Assembly (NCBI GenBank): GCA_937928545.1
Contig: CALGJQ010000017.1
Location: 62,001 to 126,000 of the forward strand
Direction: 5' to 3'
Length of the DNA stretch: 64,000 nucleotides
From: an uncultured Verrucomicrobiales bacterium
GTDB taxonomy: Bacteria; Verrucomicrobiota; Verrucomicrobiia; Verrucomicrobiales; Akkermansiaceae
The notes under the pieces are model-generated. The model saw only the letters and a list, made by a program, of their open reading frames with translations, was not told the origin of the DNA and made no database searches. Below, in pieces: positions 8,892 through 17,498 of the stretch. Both the position numbers and the translations under genes were made by a program. Every line of letters begins with the position of its first letter. Positions within the stretch are counted from its first letter, which is position 1.

Positions 8892-10109
8892 TCAGCGACT
8901 GAGAGAGATGACGCATTCGAGGTGTCGGGTTTGCGGGAAGAGATCGAAGGGCTGGATGCTGTCGATCTTGTAGCCTTGCTCGACGAAGCTCTTGAGGTCC
9001 CGCATTTGGGTAGCGGGGTTACAGGAGATGTAGACGACTTTGCTGGGGCCGAAGTGGAAGAGTTGCTTGAGGAAGTCCTCGCTGCAGCCCTTGCGGGGTG
9101 GGTCGATGATGACGCTGGTTTCCTTGGCCTTGAAGGTGATGTCGGCGAAGAGGTTTTCGGCCGAGGCGGCGATGAAGGTGGCGTTTTCGATGCCGTTGGT
9201 GAGGGCGTTTCGGCGGGCCCAGTCGGCGGAGGTTTCGGAAAGCTCGATGCCGACGACTTGGTCGAAGTGTTTGGCGAGGCTAAGGCCGAAGAGTCCGGAG
9301 CCGCAGTAGGCATCGAGGAGGTATTTCTGGCCGGGGCCTTTCGCTTGTTCGGCAGCGTGGCCGGTGAAGGCTTCGAGAATGAAGGGGTTGTTTTGGAAGA
9401 AGTCGCCGGCGAGGAAATTGAAAGTGAGGTCGCCAACTTTTTCTGAGACGGGGGCGCGGTGATTTGTCTCAACGCGATTTCCGGTGGCGCGGAGGAGGAG
9501 GGTGGCGCCTTTTTTATACTCGGCGGCGCGTTTGCGGACGTCATCGCGGAGGGGTTGGAGATTGGCGTTGATGACATCCATCGCGATGGGGCAATGGTAG
9601 ACGTCGACGAGGCGATGGCGTCGGTTGAATTCGAGGAAGCCGATGGGGAAGTCTTCGCCCGGTTTGGGGCGTTGGAAGTGTGGGGTGATCTTTGAGCGGT
9701 ATCCCCATTCTTTCGGGGAGGGGATAGTGGGGCTGACCTCGGCGTCAACTCCGACCATGTGTTCGAGGAGTTCGCTGACTTGGCGAGTTTTCCAATCGAG
9801 CTGTTTTTGGTAAGGAAGATGTTGGTATTGGCAGCCGCCGCAGGTGGCGAAGTGCGGGCACTTTGGCTCGATGCGGTCGGGCGAAGGAGTGAGAATCTCG
9901 ACGAGGTCGGCGTGGGAGCAGTTCGCTTCGTTCCGCCAGACTTTGGCGCGGATTTTTTCGCCCGGAAGGGTGAAGGGGACGAAGACGACCCAGCCATTGG
10001 GTTTGGCTATGCCGGCGCCGAGGTTGGAGAGGGCGACGATTTCGAGTTCAACAATCTCGTGCCATTCGTAGGGTTCCGCTTTGAATTTGCGGGGGCGTTC
10101 TTGAGCCAT
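8892..10109 (-). CDS. RlmD/TrmA-family RNA (uracil-5)-methyltransferase
   Basis: A 405-residue class I SAM-dependent RNA methyltransferase. A TRAM/OB RNA-binding domain comes first (about 17-75). Then come Fe-S ligands C84, C90 and C93 (CPHFATCGGCQYQH) with a later Cys near 172, the Rossmann core (LLDAYCGSGLFGLSLAKHF), the IDPPRKGC motif, and the catalytic nucleophile segment VVYISCNPATQMRDL near the C-terminus. Members methylate C5 of uridine in 23S rRNA or tRNA; the Fe-S motif favours the RlmD/RlmCD type, but the target base cannot be fixed here. A Pro-rich lipoprotein gene lies 8 bases upstream in the same operon. Confidence 0.9.
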   Translation of the reverse strand: MAQERPRKFKAEPYEWHEIVELEIVALSNLGAGIAKPNGWVVFVPFTLPGEKIRAKVWRNEANCSHADLVEILTPSPDRIEPKCPHFATCGGCQYQHLPYQKQLDWKTRQVSELLEHMVGVDAEVSPTIPSPKEWGYRSKITPHFQRPKPGEDFPIGFLEFNRRHRLVDVYHCPIAMDVINANLQPLRDDVRKRAAEYKKGATLLLRATGNRVETNHRAPVSEKVGDLTFNFLAGDFFQNNPFILEAFTGHAAEQAKGPGQKYLLDAYCGSGLFGLSLAKHFDQVVGIELSETSADWARRNALTNGIENATFIAASAENLFADITFKAKETSVIIDPPRKGCSEDFLKQLFHFGPSKVVYISCNPATQMRDLKSFVEQGYKIDSIQPFDLFPQTRHLECVISLSR

Positions 10110-10117
10110 GATTTGAC

Positions 10118-10501
10118 TTAGTCTTTGAGCTCAGGAAGCTTTGGAGGTTCTACTTCGATTGCGCTATCGCCTTCGACGTCGGGCGCGGGGGCGAGTTGGG
10201 TATTGGCGCTGTTGACGGTCTTCTTTTTGGCTTCCGTCATGAGTTCTCCGGTGGTGTCAGGGTCGAGAAAGCCGAGTGGATTTTCAGGTCCTGGCTGAGT
10301 GCTCGTCGTAGAGGTAGGTGCGGGCGCTGGGGCTGAGGCTGGAAGAGGCGTGGGGGCTGGAGCGGCTTTCTTTGTCTTTGGGACAGACTTAGGAGGTGGA
10401 GGTGCGGGGGCGGTCGTTTCCTCGTCTTTCGGAGTCAGGTCAGAACATGACGCTAGAATCAGCGGAAGACAAAAGAGTGAGAAGAGAAGGTGGGATTTCA
10501 C
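10118..10501 (-). CDS. Pro/Ala-rich lipoprotein, unknown function
   Basis: A GTG start at 10501 gives 127 residues beginning VKSHLLFSLFCLPLILASCSD, a normal lipoprotein signal with lipobox LASC. An ATG at 10552 in the same frame would add 17 residues before it and is less likely. The mature chain is about one third Pro/Ala, with Lys clusters (PPPPKSVPKTKKAAPAPTP) consistent with an extended, perhaps cell-wall-spanning linker, and a short acidic C-terminus. No domain is recognised. The gene sits between the DR2241-like gene and the RNA methyltransferase, 8 bases from the latter. Confidence 0.6.
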   Translation of the reverse strand: MKSHLLFSLFCLPLILASCSDLTPKDEETTAPAPPPPKSVPKTKKAAPAPTPLPASAPAPAPTSTTSTQPGPENPLGFLDPDTTGELMTEAKKKTVNSANTQLAPAPDVEGDSAIEVEPPKLPELKD

Positions 10502-10564
10502 GGAGACAGTGAGGTGCTCCGCGAGGATGCCTGTTTTAGGCGAAAGAGGCAATGCTGAAAACGA

Positions 10565-11203
10565 TCAGGCGTCCTTCGCTTCGAACTCGGCCTTTGATTT
10601 TTTGCGAGCCTGAGCGACGAAGAAATTGCAGGCCTCTTGGCAGACCATGGGGATGGCTTTTGTTTCGTCAGCATCACCGACGATGCCATTGAAGCGGGAG
10701 GCTTCGGAGTCGGCGAGCGGGATATCTCCGTCGATATTCCAGAGAATTTTTTTGACGCATTTGTTGGTGGGTCCACAGAGTGATTGGACCAGTTCTTGGG
10801 CGCCTTGGTCCGAGACATTTCGGGCGTGCCGATACATGCCGCTTTGGCGACCGAGTTTGTCGCGGAGGTTTTGCACGCGAATGTTGCCACCTTTCCAGGC
10901 GTGCCAGAGTCCGAGTGAGGCGGGGTAAAAGAGGTCGATGGTTTGGCGGAGTTCGTCGACTGAGTTGAGGTGAAAAATCCAGCCGCGTTTGAGGGAGAGT
11001 TCTCCTTTGGTGAAGCGGTATTCGCCATCGGGAGTGTAAAGGCCAATTTCGCGCGCGTCTTGGGGGTCGGTGTGGACTTCCAAGTTATCGAGTTCGAGAT
11101 CGTCGATGTGATGAAGGCGGAAAGGATTTTGAAGGATGCGAAGCTGGCCGATTTGATCGATGCCGGAGTCAAGAGCTTCGGTGAGTTTATGCGTGAGAGA
11201 CAT
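10565..11203 (-). CDS. DR2241-like Cys4 (putative 4Fe-4S) protein
   Basis: A 212-residue protein resembling the C-terminal part of Deinococcus DR2241, where a stabilising domain and a 4Fe-4S domain follow a CbiX chelatase domain. Four conserved-looking cysteines are arranged as CGPTNKC (about residues 142-148) and CQEAC (about 187-191), fitting one [4Fe-4S] cluster. The N-terminal 130 residues are an alpha/beta fold with WIFHLNSVDELRQTIDLF and many Arg/Asp. Its start overlaps the CbiX gene end by 17 nt, so what is one polypeptide in DR2241 is encoded here as two coupled genes. Family assignment is from memory of the DR2241 architecture; the biochemical role is not established. Confidence 0.6.
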   Translation of the reverse strand: MSLTHKLTEALDSGIDQIGQLRILQNPFRLHHIDDLELDNLEVHTDPQDAREIGLYTPDGEYRFTKGELSLKRGWIFHLNSVDELRQTIDLFYPASLGLWHAWKGGNIRVQNLRDKLGRQSGMYRHARNVSDQGAQELVQSLCGPTNKCVKKILWNIDGDIPLADSEASRFNGIVGDADETKAIPMVCQEACNFFVAQARKKSKAEFEAKDA

Positions 11204-12011
11204 GGAGTTCGTCGAAGGTGGAAATTTGATCGAGGATGACGTCGGCCATCATGGGTTCCGTGCCAATGGCGGCGGAGTAGTAGAGAGTTTTGTCTTGGAG
11301 AGAGTAGGGGTTGTTTCGGAAGACGTCCTTTTGGCTAGCAGCGAGGCCTTCTTCTTTTTCGAAGCCGAGCATCATGGGGATGTCTTGGTAACTGTGGAGG
11401 CCATCGGCGATGAAGAAGGGGACGACGACAACATTGGGCGTGGAGGAGAGCTTGGCCCAATCGGCGATGAAGGGAGGTTCCTCCATGTAGGTGTCAACGA
11501 CGTCGGCGAAGTGGCACTCGGGGAGGGTTTTGATGAGGTCGACTTGGTCCTTGATCGCTTTGGTGGAGTTTTTGTTGAGGCCAGTGCCGTGGCCGACGAT
11601 GAAGAGGGTGGATTCCTCTTGCGGAACGCCGGGAGCGACTTCGGCGGTGCGCTGGAGGATGAGGGAGGTCATCGAGGGATGGATTCCGACGGGATCGCAG
11701 TAATGAATCGTTTTTCCGTGAACCTGAGTGGTGGGGCCGTTGAGTTCGAGCTCGCGCGGGATGACTTCTTGGGTGAAGTAGCCTTCGCTGATGAAGTCGG
11801 GGACGACGTAGACTTCCTCGGCATCGATCATGTAGAGGGCCTCGCGCATTGAGGGTTCTTCTTTCCAGAAACAGCAGTGGACTTCGGCGAAGAGGTTCCG
11901 CTTCCGGATCTCGGCAGCGTGATCGAAGTAGGGCGTGGAGGAGTCCGGGTTCTCAGTGGAGCCGTGACCGACGATGAGCAAAGCCGAGTTGGGCTTTGGA
12001 GTGAAATTCAT
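11187..12011 (-). CDS. CbiX-type sirohydrochlorin chelatase-like protein
   Basis: A 274-residue two-domain CbiX protein. Both halves carry the chelatase signature: ALLIVGHGSTENPDSSTP at the start and TLFIVGHGTGLNKNST in the middle, with the second metal-ligand His in the ADGLHSYQDIP loop. CbiX proteins insert Co2+ or Fe2+ into sirohydrochlorin for cobalamin or siroheme synthesis. The start ATG 12011 (MNFTPKPNSA) is chosen from homology; the longer frame runs through a palindromic repeat. No other tetrapyrrole gene is in the window, and the partner is the Cys4 protein overlapping its 3' end, so the substrate may differ from classical CbiX. Confidence 0.85.
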   Translation of the reverse strand: MNFTPKPNSALLIVGHGSTENPDSSTPYFDHAAEIRKRNLFAEVHCCFWKEEPSMREALYMIDAEEVYVVPDFISEGYFTQEVIPRELELNGPTTQVHGKTIHYCDPVGIHPSMTSLILQRTAEVAPGVPQEESTLFIVGHGTGLNKNSTKAIKDQVDLIKTLPECHFADVVDTYMEEPPFIADWAKLSSTPNVVVVPFFIADGLHSYQDIPMMLGFEKEEGLAASQKDVFRNNPYSLQDKTLYYSAAIGTEPMMADVILDQISTFDELHVSHA

Positions 12012-12093
12012 GGGTGACTTTAGGGGTGTTTTTGAAAGGTGCAAATGAACGAATGAACAAATCCAGAATGAACGATTTTCTTGGTTGAGGGGA

Positions 12094-12118
12094 ACTCGGA
12101 CTAAAGTCCAAGCTCCGT
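12094..12118. repeat. single arm of 25-bp palindromic (REP-like) repeat
   Basis: The 25 bases at 12094-12118 are identical to arms found at 49540-49564 and 54069-54093. The core GGACTAAAGTCC is itself nearly palindromic (5-bp arms, 2-base centre). This copy has no facing second arm. Read on the minus strand it supplies codons ACG GAG CTT GGA CTT TAG, the last residues TELGL and stop of the hydrolase gene. Confidence 0.85.
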
Positions 12119-13084
12119 AGTTTTCAGCCAAGCTGCGATGTCGGCGATGACTTTGTCGCTTTGGTGGTCGTGGAAGAGGAGGTGGAAGCTTTCGGGGTAG
12201 AATTTGCGGGTGCCGGTGGCGGTTTTTGGGAGCTGGGCGACGAAGGTTTCGACGTCCTTGGGGTCGGAGAAGACGTCTTTGCCGCCGTGAAGGACGAGAA
12301 GGGGGATGTTGAGTTTTTGGGAGGCCTTCTTGGACCCCTGCATCATTTTGCCGAGGGTGGTGAGAAGGCGGAGGGTGTGTTTTTTGACGTGGTAGGAATT
12401 GGTGGCGGCTTGCTCGGTGTGGACGGTGTCTTTGGTGACGCGGACTTCGTCTTGGTCGGAGAAGCTTTCGAGTGAAACGCGGGCCTTGGGGAGAAGGAGT
12501 CCGGCGAAGTTAGCGAGGGAGATTTTCCACTGCGGGAAGTCGCTGCGAATGTCGGTGATGGGGGAGGCAAGGATCATGGCGTCGCAGAGGTTTTGTCGGT
12601 CTTCAGCCTCGGCATAGGCGTGGAGGATGATGAGAGAGCCCATGCTTTCGCCGCACCAGACGATTTTGGCATTTGGGTGCTTTTGACGGATCAGGCTAGT
12701 GAAGGAAGTGAGGTCTTTGAACCAGTCTTTGCGGTTGCCAATGTGGCCTCGTCTTTCTTTGACGGGATCGTTTCCTTGGCCGCGGGTTTCGGCGCCATAG
12801 ATCGCGACTTTGGGGAGTTCGGCGAGAATGTGTTTGGCAAGGGGGCGGTAGTCGGAGATGGCTCCGCTGATGCCGTGAACGCCGATGATGATGAGTTCGG
12901 GCTCTTCCTTGGGGAGCCACTTGGTGTAGGGGAGAATATCACCGTCAAAGGAATGAAGGTGGGTTTCGTCGAGGCGGATTTTTTGGGGATGGGGCATGGG
13001 GTTTTGAGCGGAGCAAGAAGTGACAAAGGCCACCAAAAGAATCCCGATGCTCACAGCGAGGGCGCGAGTCATCGGGATTTTCAT
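12101..13084 (-). CDS. alpha/beta hydrolase lipoprotein (monoacylglycerol-lipase-like)
   Basis: A 327-residue serine hydrolase. The start ATG 13084 gives MKIPMTRALAVSIGILLVAF and lipobox VTSC, so it is likely a lipoprotein. The fold motifs of lysophospholipase/monoacylglycerol lipases are present: an oxyanion region GVHGISGA, the nucleophile elbow CGESMGS, an acid in GGKDVFSDP and the catalytic His in ESFHLLFHD. It probably cleaves acyl esters at the cell envelope; the substrate is unknown. It follows RNase G by 19 bases in the mreB operon direction. Its last five residues (TELGL) and stop codon come from a palindromic repeat, suggesting the native C-terminus was altered. Confidence 0.85.
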   Translation of the reverse strand: MKIPMTRALAVSIGILLVAFVTSCSAQNPMPHPQKIRLDETHLHSFDGDILPYTKWLPKEEPELIIIGVHGISGAISDYRPLAKHILAELPKVAIYGAETRGQGNDPVKERRGHIGNRKDWFKDLTSFTSLIRQKHPNAKIVWCGESMGSLIILHAYAEAEDRQNLCDAMILASPITDIRSDFPQWKISLANFAGLLLPKARVSLESFSDQDEVRVTKDTVHTEQAATNSYHVKKHTLRLLTTLGKMMQGSKKASQKLNIPLLVLHGGKDVFSDPKDVETFVAQLPKTATGTRKFYPESFHLLFHDHQSDKVIADIAAWLKTTELGL

Positions 13085-13103
13085 GGTGAGTTTTTTAAAC
13101 GTT

Positions 13104-14696
13104 TTAATACTGGAAGATAGGCTTCTCAGACTTGGCGTCAATAATGGCGAAGCGCTCACGGTGGAGGTTGGCATCGCTTCGGAAGATGAGACGGCCAGTG
13201 TGTGAACGTTCGAGTTCCATAAGGATTTTAGAGTCCTCGGATTTGAAGCGGTTCAGGACGTCGGTGTTGACGGTGATGATGAGGTCGCCGTCTTCGTTGT
13301 TCTCTTTTTGACGTTGGATCACGGTGTTGAGGCGACGTTGGATCTCGATACTCATCGACATGGTGGTCTTGATGCGGGCGCGGCCTTGGCAGTAAGGACA
13401 AGGTTCCAAGGTTGAGTCGAGTAAGCTCTCGTTGAGTCGCTGGCGGGTCATTTCCATGAGGCCGACGGAGGAGATTTGGAGGACTTGAGTCTTCGCTTTG
13501 TCGCGTCTGAGGCGTTCCTTCATGGCGCGGTAGACGGCTTGCTGGTCGCGGCGATGACGCATGTCGATGAAATCGACGACGACGAGTCCACCAATATTTC
13601 GGAGGCGGAGTTGGCGCGCGACTTCCTCGGCGGCTTCAATGTTGGTTTGGAGGAGCATTTTGTCGACGTCTTGTTTGCCTCGGTTACGGCCGGTGTTGAC
13701 GTCGACGGAGATGAGGGCCTCGGTTTCGTCGATGACGATGTAGCCGCCGCAGGGGAGCCAGACTTGGCGCATGAAGGCTTCGTCGATCTGCTTCTGAATG
13801 CCGAATCGCTCGAAGATGGTTTGCTTGGAGTAAAGGTAGTGGACCTTGCGTTTTGCGCGGCGGGAGACCTTTGAGGCGATTTCGCGAACGAGTTCGGTGG
13901 TTTGCTCGTCGTCACAAATGACCTTGTCGACTTCGTCAGTGAGGAAGTTGTGGGCGGTGCCTTCGATGAGGTTTGGCTCGCGGAAGCAGCAGACAGGCGC
14001 GTTCTTACTATTGCGGTTGTCTTCGACTTGTTCCCATTGCTCAAGAAGCATGGCGAGGTCGCGGACGAAGTGACGGGCGCGGGTGCCGATGGCTACGGTG
14101 CGCATGATGATGCCCATGCCCTCGGGGACGCTGAGCTTCTGCATGATCTTGCGGAGGCGTTGGCGTTCTTTCGGGTCGTCAATGCGCCGTGAGATTCCGA
14201 ATTGTTCGGAGTAAGGCATGAGGACGAGGTAGCGGCCAGCGAGGGAAACGTTGGTGGTAACGCGCGGGCCTTTGTTCCCGATGGCGCCTTTGGAAACCTG
14301 GATCATGATTTCCGATCCAACTGGGTAGATGGAGGGGATATCTTTCGAGGTGATTTTCTTTTGCTTCTTTTGCGGGCGGCCTTCGCGGCGGATCTCTTCG
14401 AGTCCGTTATCGAGGGCTGCGGGGATGGCGTCCCAGAAGTGAAGGAAGGCGTTTTTGTCGAGGCCGATGTCGACGAACATGGCTTTGAGGCCTTGTTCGA
14501 TGTTTTTGACGCGGCCCTTGAAGATGCCGCCGACGATGTTGTCGTCTCCGTCGCGTTCGACGTTATATTCTTCGAGAACTCCGTCCTCCATGAGGGCGGT
14601 GCGGCGTTCGAGGGTTTCCGCATTGATGATGATGGTGCGACCCTCGCGAGGGTCGACGCTGGTCAGTCCCAGCGCGTTTTTGATTTTTTGGATCAT
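13104..14696 (-). CDS. rng: ribonuclease G/E family endoribonuclease
   Basis: A 530-residue RNase E/G-family enzyme without the long C-terminal scaffold of E. coli RNase E, hence RNase G-like in size. Visible are the S1 domain (IFKGRVKNIEQGLKAMFVDIG), the catalytic region with Mg2+ ligands in LISVDVNTGRNRG and VVDFIDMRHRR, and the zinc-link CPYCQGRARIKT. The enzyme cleaves single-stranded AU-rich RNA in 5S/16S rRNA maturation and mRNA decay. Its position after mreBCD matches E. coli, where rng (cafA) also closes the mre cluster. It starts 36 bases after mrdA, so cotranscription is likely. Confidence 0.93.
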   Translation of the reverse strand: MIQKIKNALGLTSVDPREGRTIIINAETLERRTALMEDGVLEEYNVERDGDDNIVGGIFKGRVKNIEQGLKAMFVDIGLDKNAFLHFWDAIPAALDNGLEEIRREGRPQKKQKKITSKDIPSIYPVGSEIMIQVSKGAIGNKGPRVTTNVSLAGRYLVLMPYSEQFGISRRIDDPKERQRLRKIMQKLSVPEGMGIIMRTVAIGTRARHFVRDLAMLLEQWEQVEDNRNSKNAPVCCFREPNLIEGTAHNFLTDEVDKVICDDEQTTELVREIASKVSRRAKRKVHYLYSKQTIFERFGIQKQIDEAFMRQVWLPCGGYIVIDETEALISVDVNTGRNRGKQDVDKMLLQTNIEAAEEVARQLRLRNIGGLVVVDFIDMRHRRDQQAVYRAMKERLRRDKAKTQVLQISSVGLMEMTRQRLNESLLDSTLEPCPYCQGRARIKTTMSMSIEIQRRLNTVIQRQKENNEDGDLIITVNTDVLNRFKSEDSKILMELERSHTGRLIFRSDANLHRERFAIIDAKSEKPIFQY

Positions 14697-14732
14697 ATTG
14701 AATTAGTAGAAATTGGTTTTGTTAGAAAATTA

Positions 14733-16907
14733 TTAGTCGCTTTCGCCGGTCGTTGGTTTGTCTGGAGTCGGGGCGATGGAGGGGAGAGGGATCGTCTTTG
14801 GTTTTACTTTGATGGGTTCACCTGAATTGAGGAGGGCGTCGTCAACCTCGTTGCCCGTTTCGCCGATGTCGTCGATTTCGATTGTTAAGATGCCGCCTTC
14901 GGGGCGTTCGATTTCTTCGAAAGGTTCAAAGTTGCCTTTGTAAACTCCGAGTTTGGTAAGGCGTTGAGGAACTCCGGCTTCTTGACCGAAGATGGCGCGG
15001 TAAATGTAGTGAGTGAGAACACCGGCGACGGCTCCGCCACTTTTCCCGTTTTCGACCATGACGCAGACGGCGTAGCGGGGTGAGTCGTAGGGGGCGAAGG
15101 AGGTGGTCCAAGCATTGTGGGTGTGCTCTGGGTTGGTCTTGCTGACTTGAGCGGTTCCGGTTTTGGCAGCGATGAAGATGTTTTCCATTGCGACCTTGGT
15201 GGCGGTGCCGCCCTTTTCGTTGACGGCTTTCCACATTCCTTTGCGGATTGTTTCGAGTTGATAGACGCTCATTCCTTCTTTGATGAGGTCTGCTTTTACG
15301 ACGGGGATGTTTTCTTTCAGGACGATGGATTCGCCAGCGGGATCGGTGCCGATGATGCGGCGGACGATGCGGGGTTGGTAGTAGCGTCCTCCGTTTGCGA
15401 TGGTCGCGGCGACGGAGCAGACTTGAAGGGGAGTGGCGAGAGATTCGCCTTGGCCGATTGAGAGGAGAGCGAGGTTGGCCCGAGTCATCGAGGCACCGGC
15501 GTGGGTCCGTTTCCAAACGTTGCTTCCGGGAACGAGGCCTTCGTTTTCGAAAGGGAGAAGGATGCCGCTTTTACGACCGAAGCCGAGGAGGCTGAAGGTG
15601 TCGACCATGACCTTGGTGCGTAGGTCGCCAGCGAGGGACATGAAGTAGGGGTTGCAGGAGCGTTGGATCGCTTCGGTGAGGCCGAGGGGGCCGTGGCCGC
15701 CTTTTAGCCAGCAGCCGATTTTCAGTTTTCCACCGATTCCAAAAGCGCTGAAGCCGCGGCAGTTGTGTCCGTAGCCGACACGTTCATTCGTCGCTCCTGC
15801 GATTGCGGTGGGGAGTTTGTAGGTTGATCCGGGCATGTAGGAGCTGATGGATCGGTTAATGAGTGGGTTGGCTCGGTTGTTGTTATATTCGGCGAATCTT
15901 TCGGTGGTGATGGCTGGGATGAAATCGTTGGGGTCGAAGTTGGGGACGGAAGCCATCGCGAGGACTTCTCCGGTGTTGGGATCCATGACGACGGCGGAGC
16001 CACGTCCTATTTTGCGGAGGACGTTTTCGATGATGTATTGAATGCGGGCGTCGATGGTGAGCTGGACTTGCGCTCCTTCACGAGCAGGTTGGTAATCATC
16101 GGTGGCGATGACCTTGCGCTTTTCATTGCGAACAAGGACGCGTTTGCCTCCTGCACCTTGCAGGAATTCATTGGTGGTGAGTTCGACGCCAGCGACGCCG
16201 TATGCGGCGCCTTCAAAGTGGATGTTGCGCTTTCCACGAAATTCTTCGGGAGGGGCATCTCCTTTGGCCCACTGCTTGACGTAGCCGAGAAGGTGGCCGG
16301 CGAGAGATCCGTAGGGGTAGATTCGTCGGGGCATGACGCGGACTTCCACTCCCGGGATTTCGTTACTTCTTACGGCGATTTTGGCAAATTGCTCAGGTGA
16401 AAGGTCGCGACGGTAGACGTAGGGGACGAGGCCGCCGTGGGTGTTGTAGTGAGACGAGATGCCATCGGTGAAGCGTTGTCCGGTCAGACCGAAGGACTCG
16501 AGGCGAGGGACTACGGATTCACGCACAATGCGGACAATCTCTTTTTCGGTAGGTTTTTCTTCAGGGTTCCCCTCAACTTGAGGAGTCGGGATGGGGTCTT
16601 CTTTTTTGAGCTTCTCTTGCTCTCTGAGTTCCCGCTGTTCTTGTCGGTAATTGTTGTAGATATCTTCGAGGTTGAAGACGATTTCGTAGCTGCGGCGATT
16701 TCGTGCGAGGACGACATCGTTTCGATCAACGATGAGTCCACGGACTCCAGGTTCGTAGATCTCAACGTTGTGATTGTTGGGAATGTTGGCGACGAAGTGG
16801 GCACGGCGGTCGATTTGGAATTCGTAAAGGCGTGAGAGGAGGGTGCCGCAACCGGTGAGGACGAGGGCGGTGAGGAGGTAGAGTCTGAAGCGATACTTTG
16901 GTTCCAT
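14733..16907 (-). CDS. mrdA: penicillin-binding protein 2 (elongasome transpeptidase)
   Basis: A 724-residue class B PBP. The N-terminal TM (about 8-25) and the pedestal region with GVRGLIVDRNDVVLARN come first, then the transpeptidase domain with SxxK at S361-K364 (STYK), SxN at S417-N419 (SCN) and KTG at K582-G584. It crosslinks peptidoglycan during lateral wall growth together with RodA and MreBCD. An insertion of charged residues (about 85-125, REQEKLKKEDPIPTPQ) is longer than in E. coli PBP2, and the last 50 residues are an acidic, Pro-rich tail. rodA is not adjacent. The gene starts 18 bases upstream of mreD's stop side in one operon. Confidence 0.95.
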   Translation of the reverse strand: MEPKYRFRLYLLTALVLTGCGTLLSRLYEFQIDRRAHFVANIPNNHNVEIYEPGVRGLIVDRNDVVLARNRRSYEIVFNLEDIYNNYRQEQRELREQEKLKKEDPIPTPQVEGNPEEKPTEKEIVRIVRESVVPRLESFGLTGQRFTDGISSHYNTHGGLVPYVYRRDLSPEQFAKIAVRSNEIPGVEVRVMPRRIYPYGSLAGHLLGYVKQWAKGDAPPEEFRGKRNIHFEGAAYGVAGVELTTNEFLQGAGGKRVLVRNEKRKVIATDDYQPAREGAQVQLTIDARIQYIIENVLRKIGRGSAVVMDPNTGEVLAMASVPNFDPNDFIPAITTERFAEYNNNRANPLINRSISSYMPGSTYKLPTAIAGATNERVGYGHNCRGFSAFGIGGKLKIGCWLKGGHGPLGLTEAIQRSCNPYFMSLAGDLRTKVMVDTFSLLGFGRKSGILLPFENEGLVPGSNVWKRTHAGASMTRANLALLSIGQGESLATPLQVCSVAATIANGGRYYQPRIVRRIIGTDPAGESIVLKENIPVVKADLIKEGMSVYQLETIRKGMWKAVNEKGGTATKVAMENIFIAAKTGTAQVSKTNPEHTHNAWTTSFAPYDSPRYAVCVMVENGKSGGAVAGVLTHYIYRAIFGQEAGVPQRLTKLGVYKGNFEPFEEIERPEGGILTIEIDDIGETGNEVDDALLNSGEPIKVKPKTIPLPSIAPTPDKPTTGESD

Positions 16908-16925
16908 GGGGAGTGGGGGGAGGGT

Positions 16926-17489
16926 TTAGTGTTTTTGGTAGCTAATGGTGTGTCCGCAAAGGTCGGCGATGCGGAAGAGGAGCCAGAAGACGAGCGGGGA
17001 GGCGAGCATGGTGAGAACTGAAGTGGCTCCGATTTGTTCGATCATGCCGTTATCGAGGCTAAATCCCCCGATGATAAACCCGCGAAGGAGATATTCTACA
17101 AAGAGATAGAGAAAAATTCCGACCCCGGTGAGGGCTGCCGAGAGATACCATTTTCCAGCTTGGAAAACGGGGCGGATGCCTTGCATGAGGAAGCCCATCA
17201 TGGTGTAGAGAATGATGGAGTAGCCAAATTTTAGGGAGTCGGTTGTGCTGTGATAGACGACTTCATCACCTTGATCGACGAGGAGAACTTGTTGAGCATC
17301 CCAGAGGAAGCCGCCGAGAAAGGCGAGGGTGAGCATGCCGGCGGTGGAGACAGTTGCGGAGCCGCATAGGACGACGAGGGGGAGGATGAGGAGGCGTGCG
17401 TCATACCACGCGGAGACGGCGGGGAGGAATTGCTGAAGAATACAACTCAGTAGGAGGAGGCCAATCAGACTAATGGGGTAGAGAAACAT
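16926..17489 (-). CDS. mreD: rod shape-determining protein MreD-like
   Basis: A 187-residue integral membrane protein with five or six hydrophobic helices (starting MFLYPISLIGLLLLSCILQQFLP). Sequence similarity to MreD is always weak; the call rests on size, topology and position between mreC (9 bases upstream) and mrdA (18 bases downstream). MreD is the membrane partner of MreC in the elongasome. Residues PLVVLCGSATVSTAG and AFLGGFLWDAQQ resemble the family's GG-W(D/E)A segment. Confidence 0.85.
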   Translation of the reverse strand: MFLYPISLIGLLLLSCILQQFLPAVSAWYDARLLILPLVVLCGSATVSTAGMLTLAFLGGFLWDAQQVLLVDQGDEVVYHSTTDSLKFGYSIILYTMMGFLMQGIRPVFQAGKWYLSAALTGVGIFLYLFVEYLLRGFIIGGFSLDNGMIEQIGATSVLTMLASPLVFWLLFRIADLCGHTISYQKH

Positions 17490-17498
17490 GTCTGTGTC

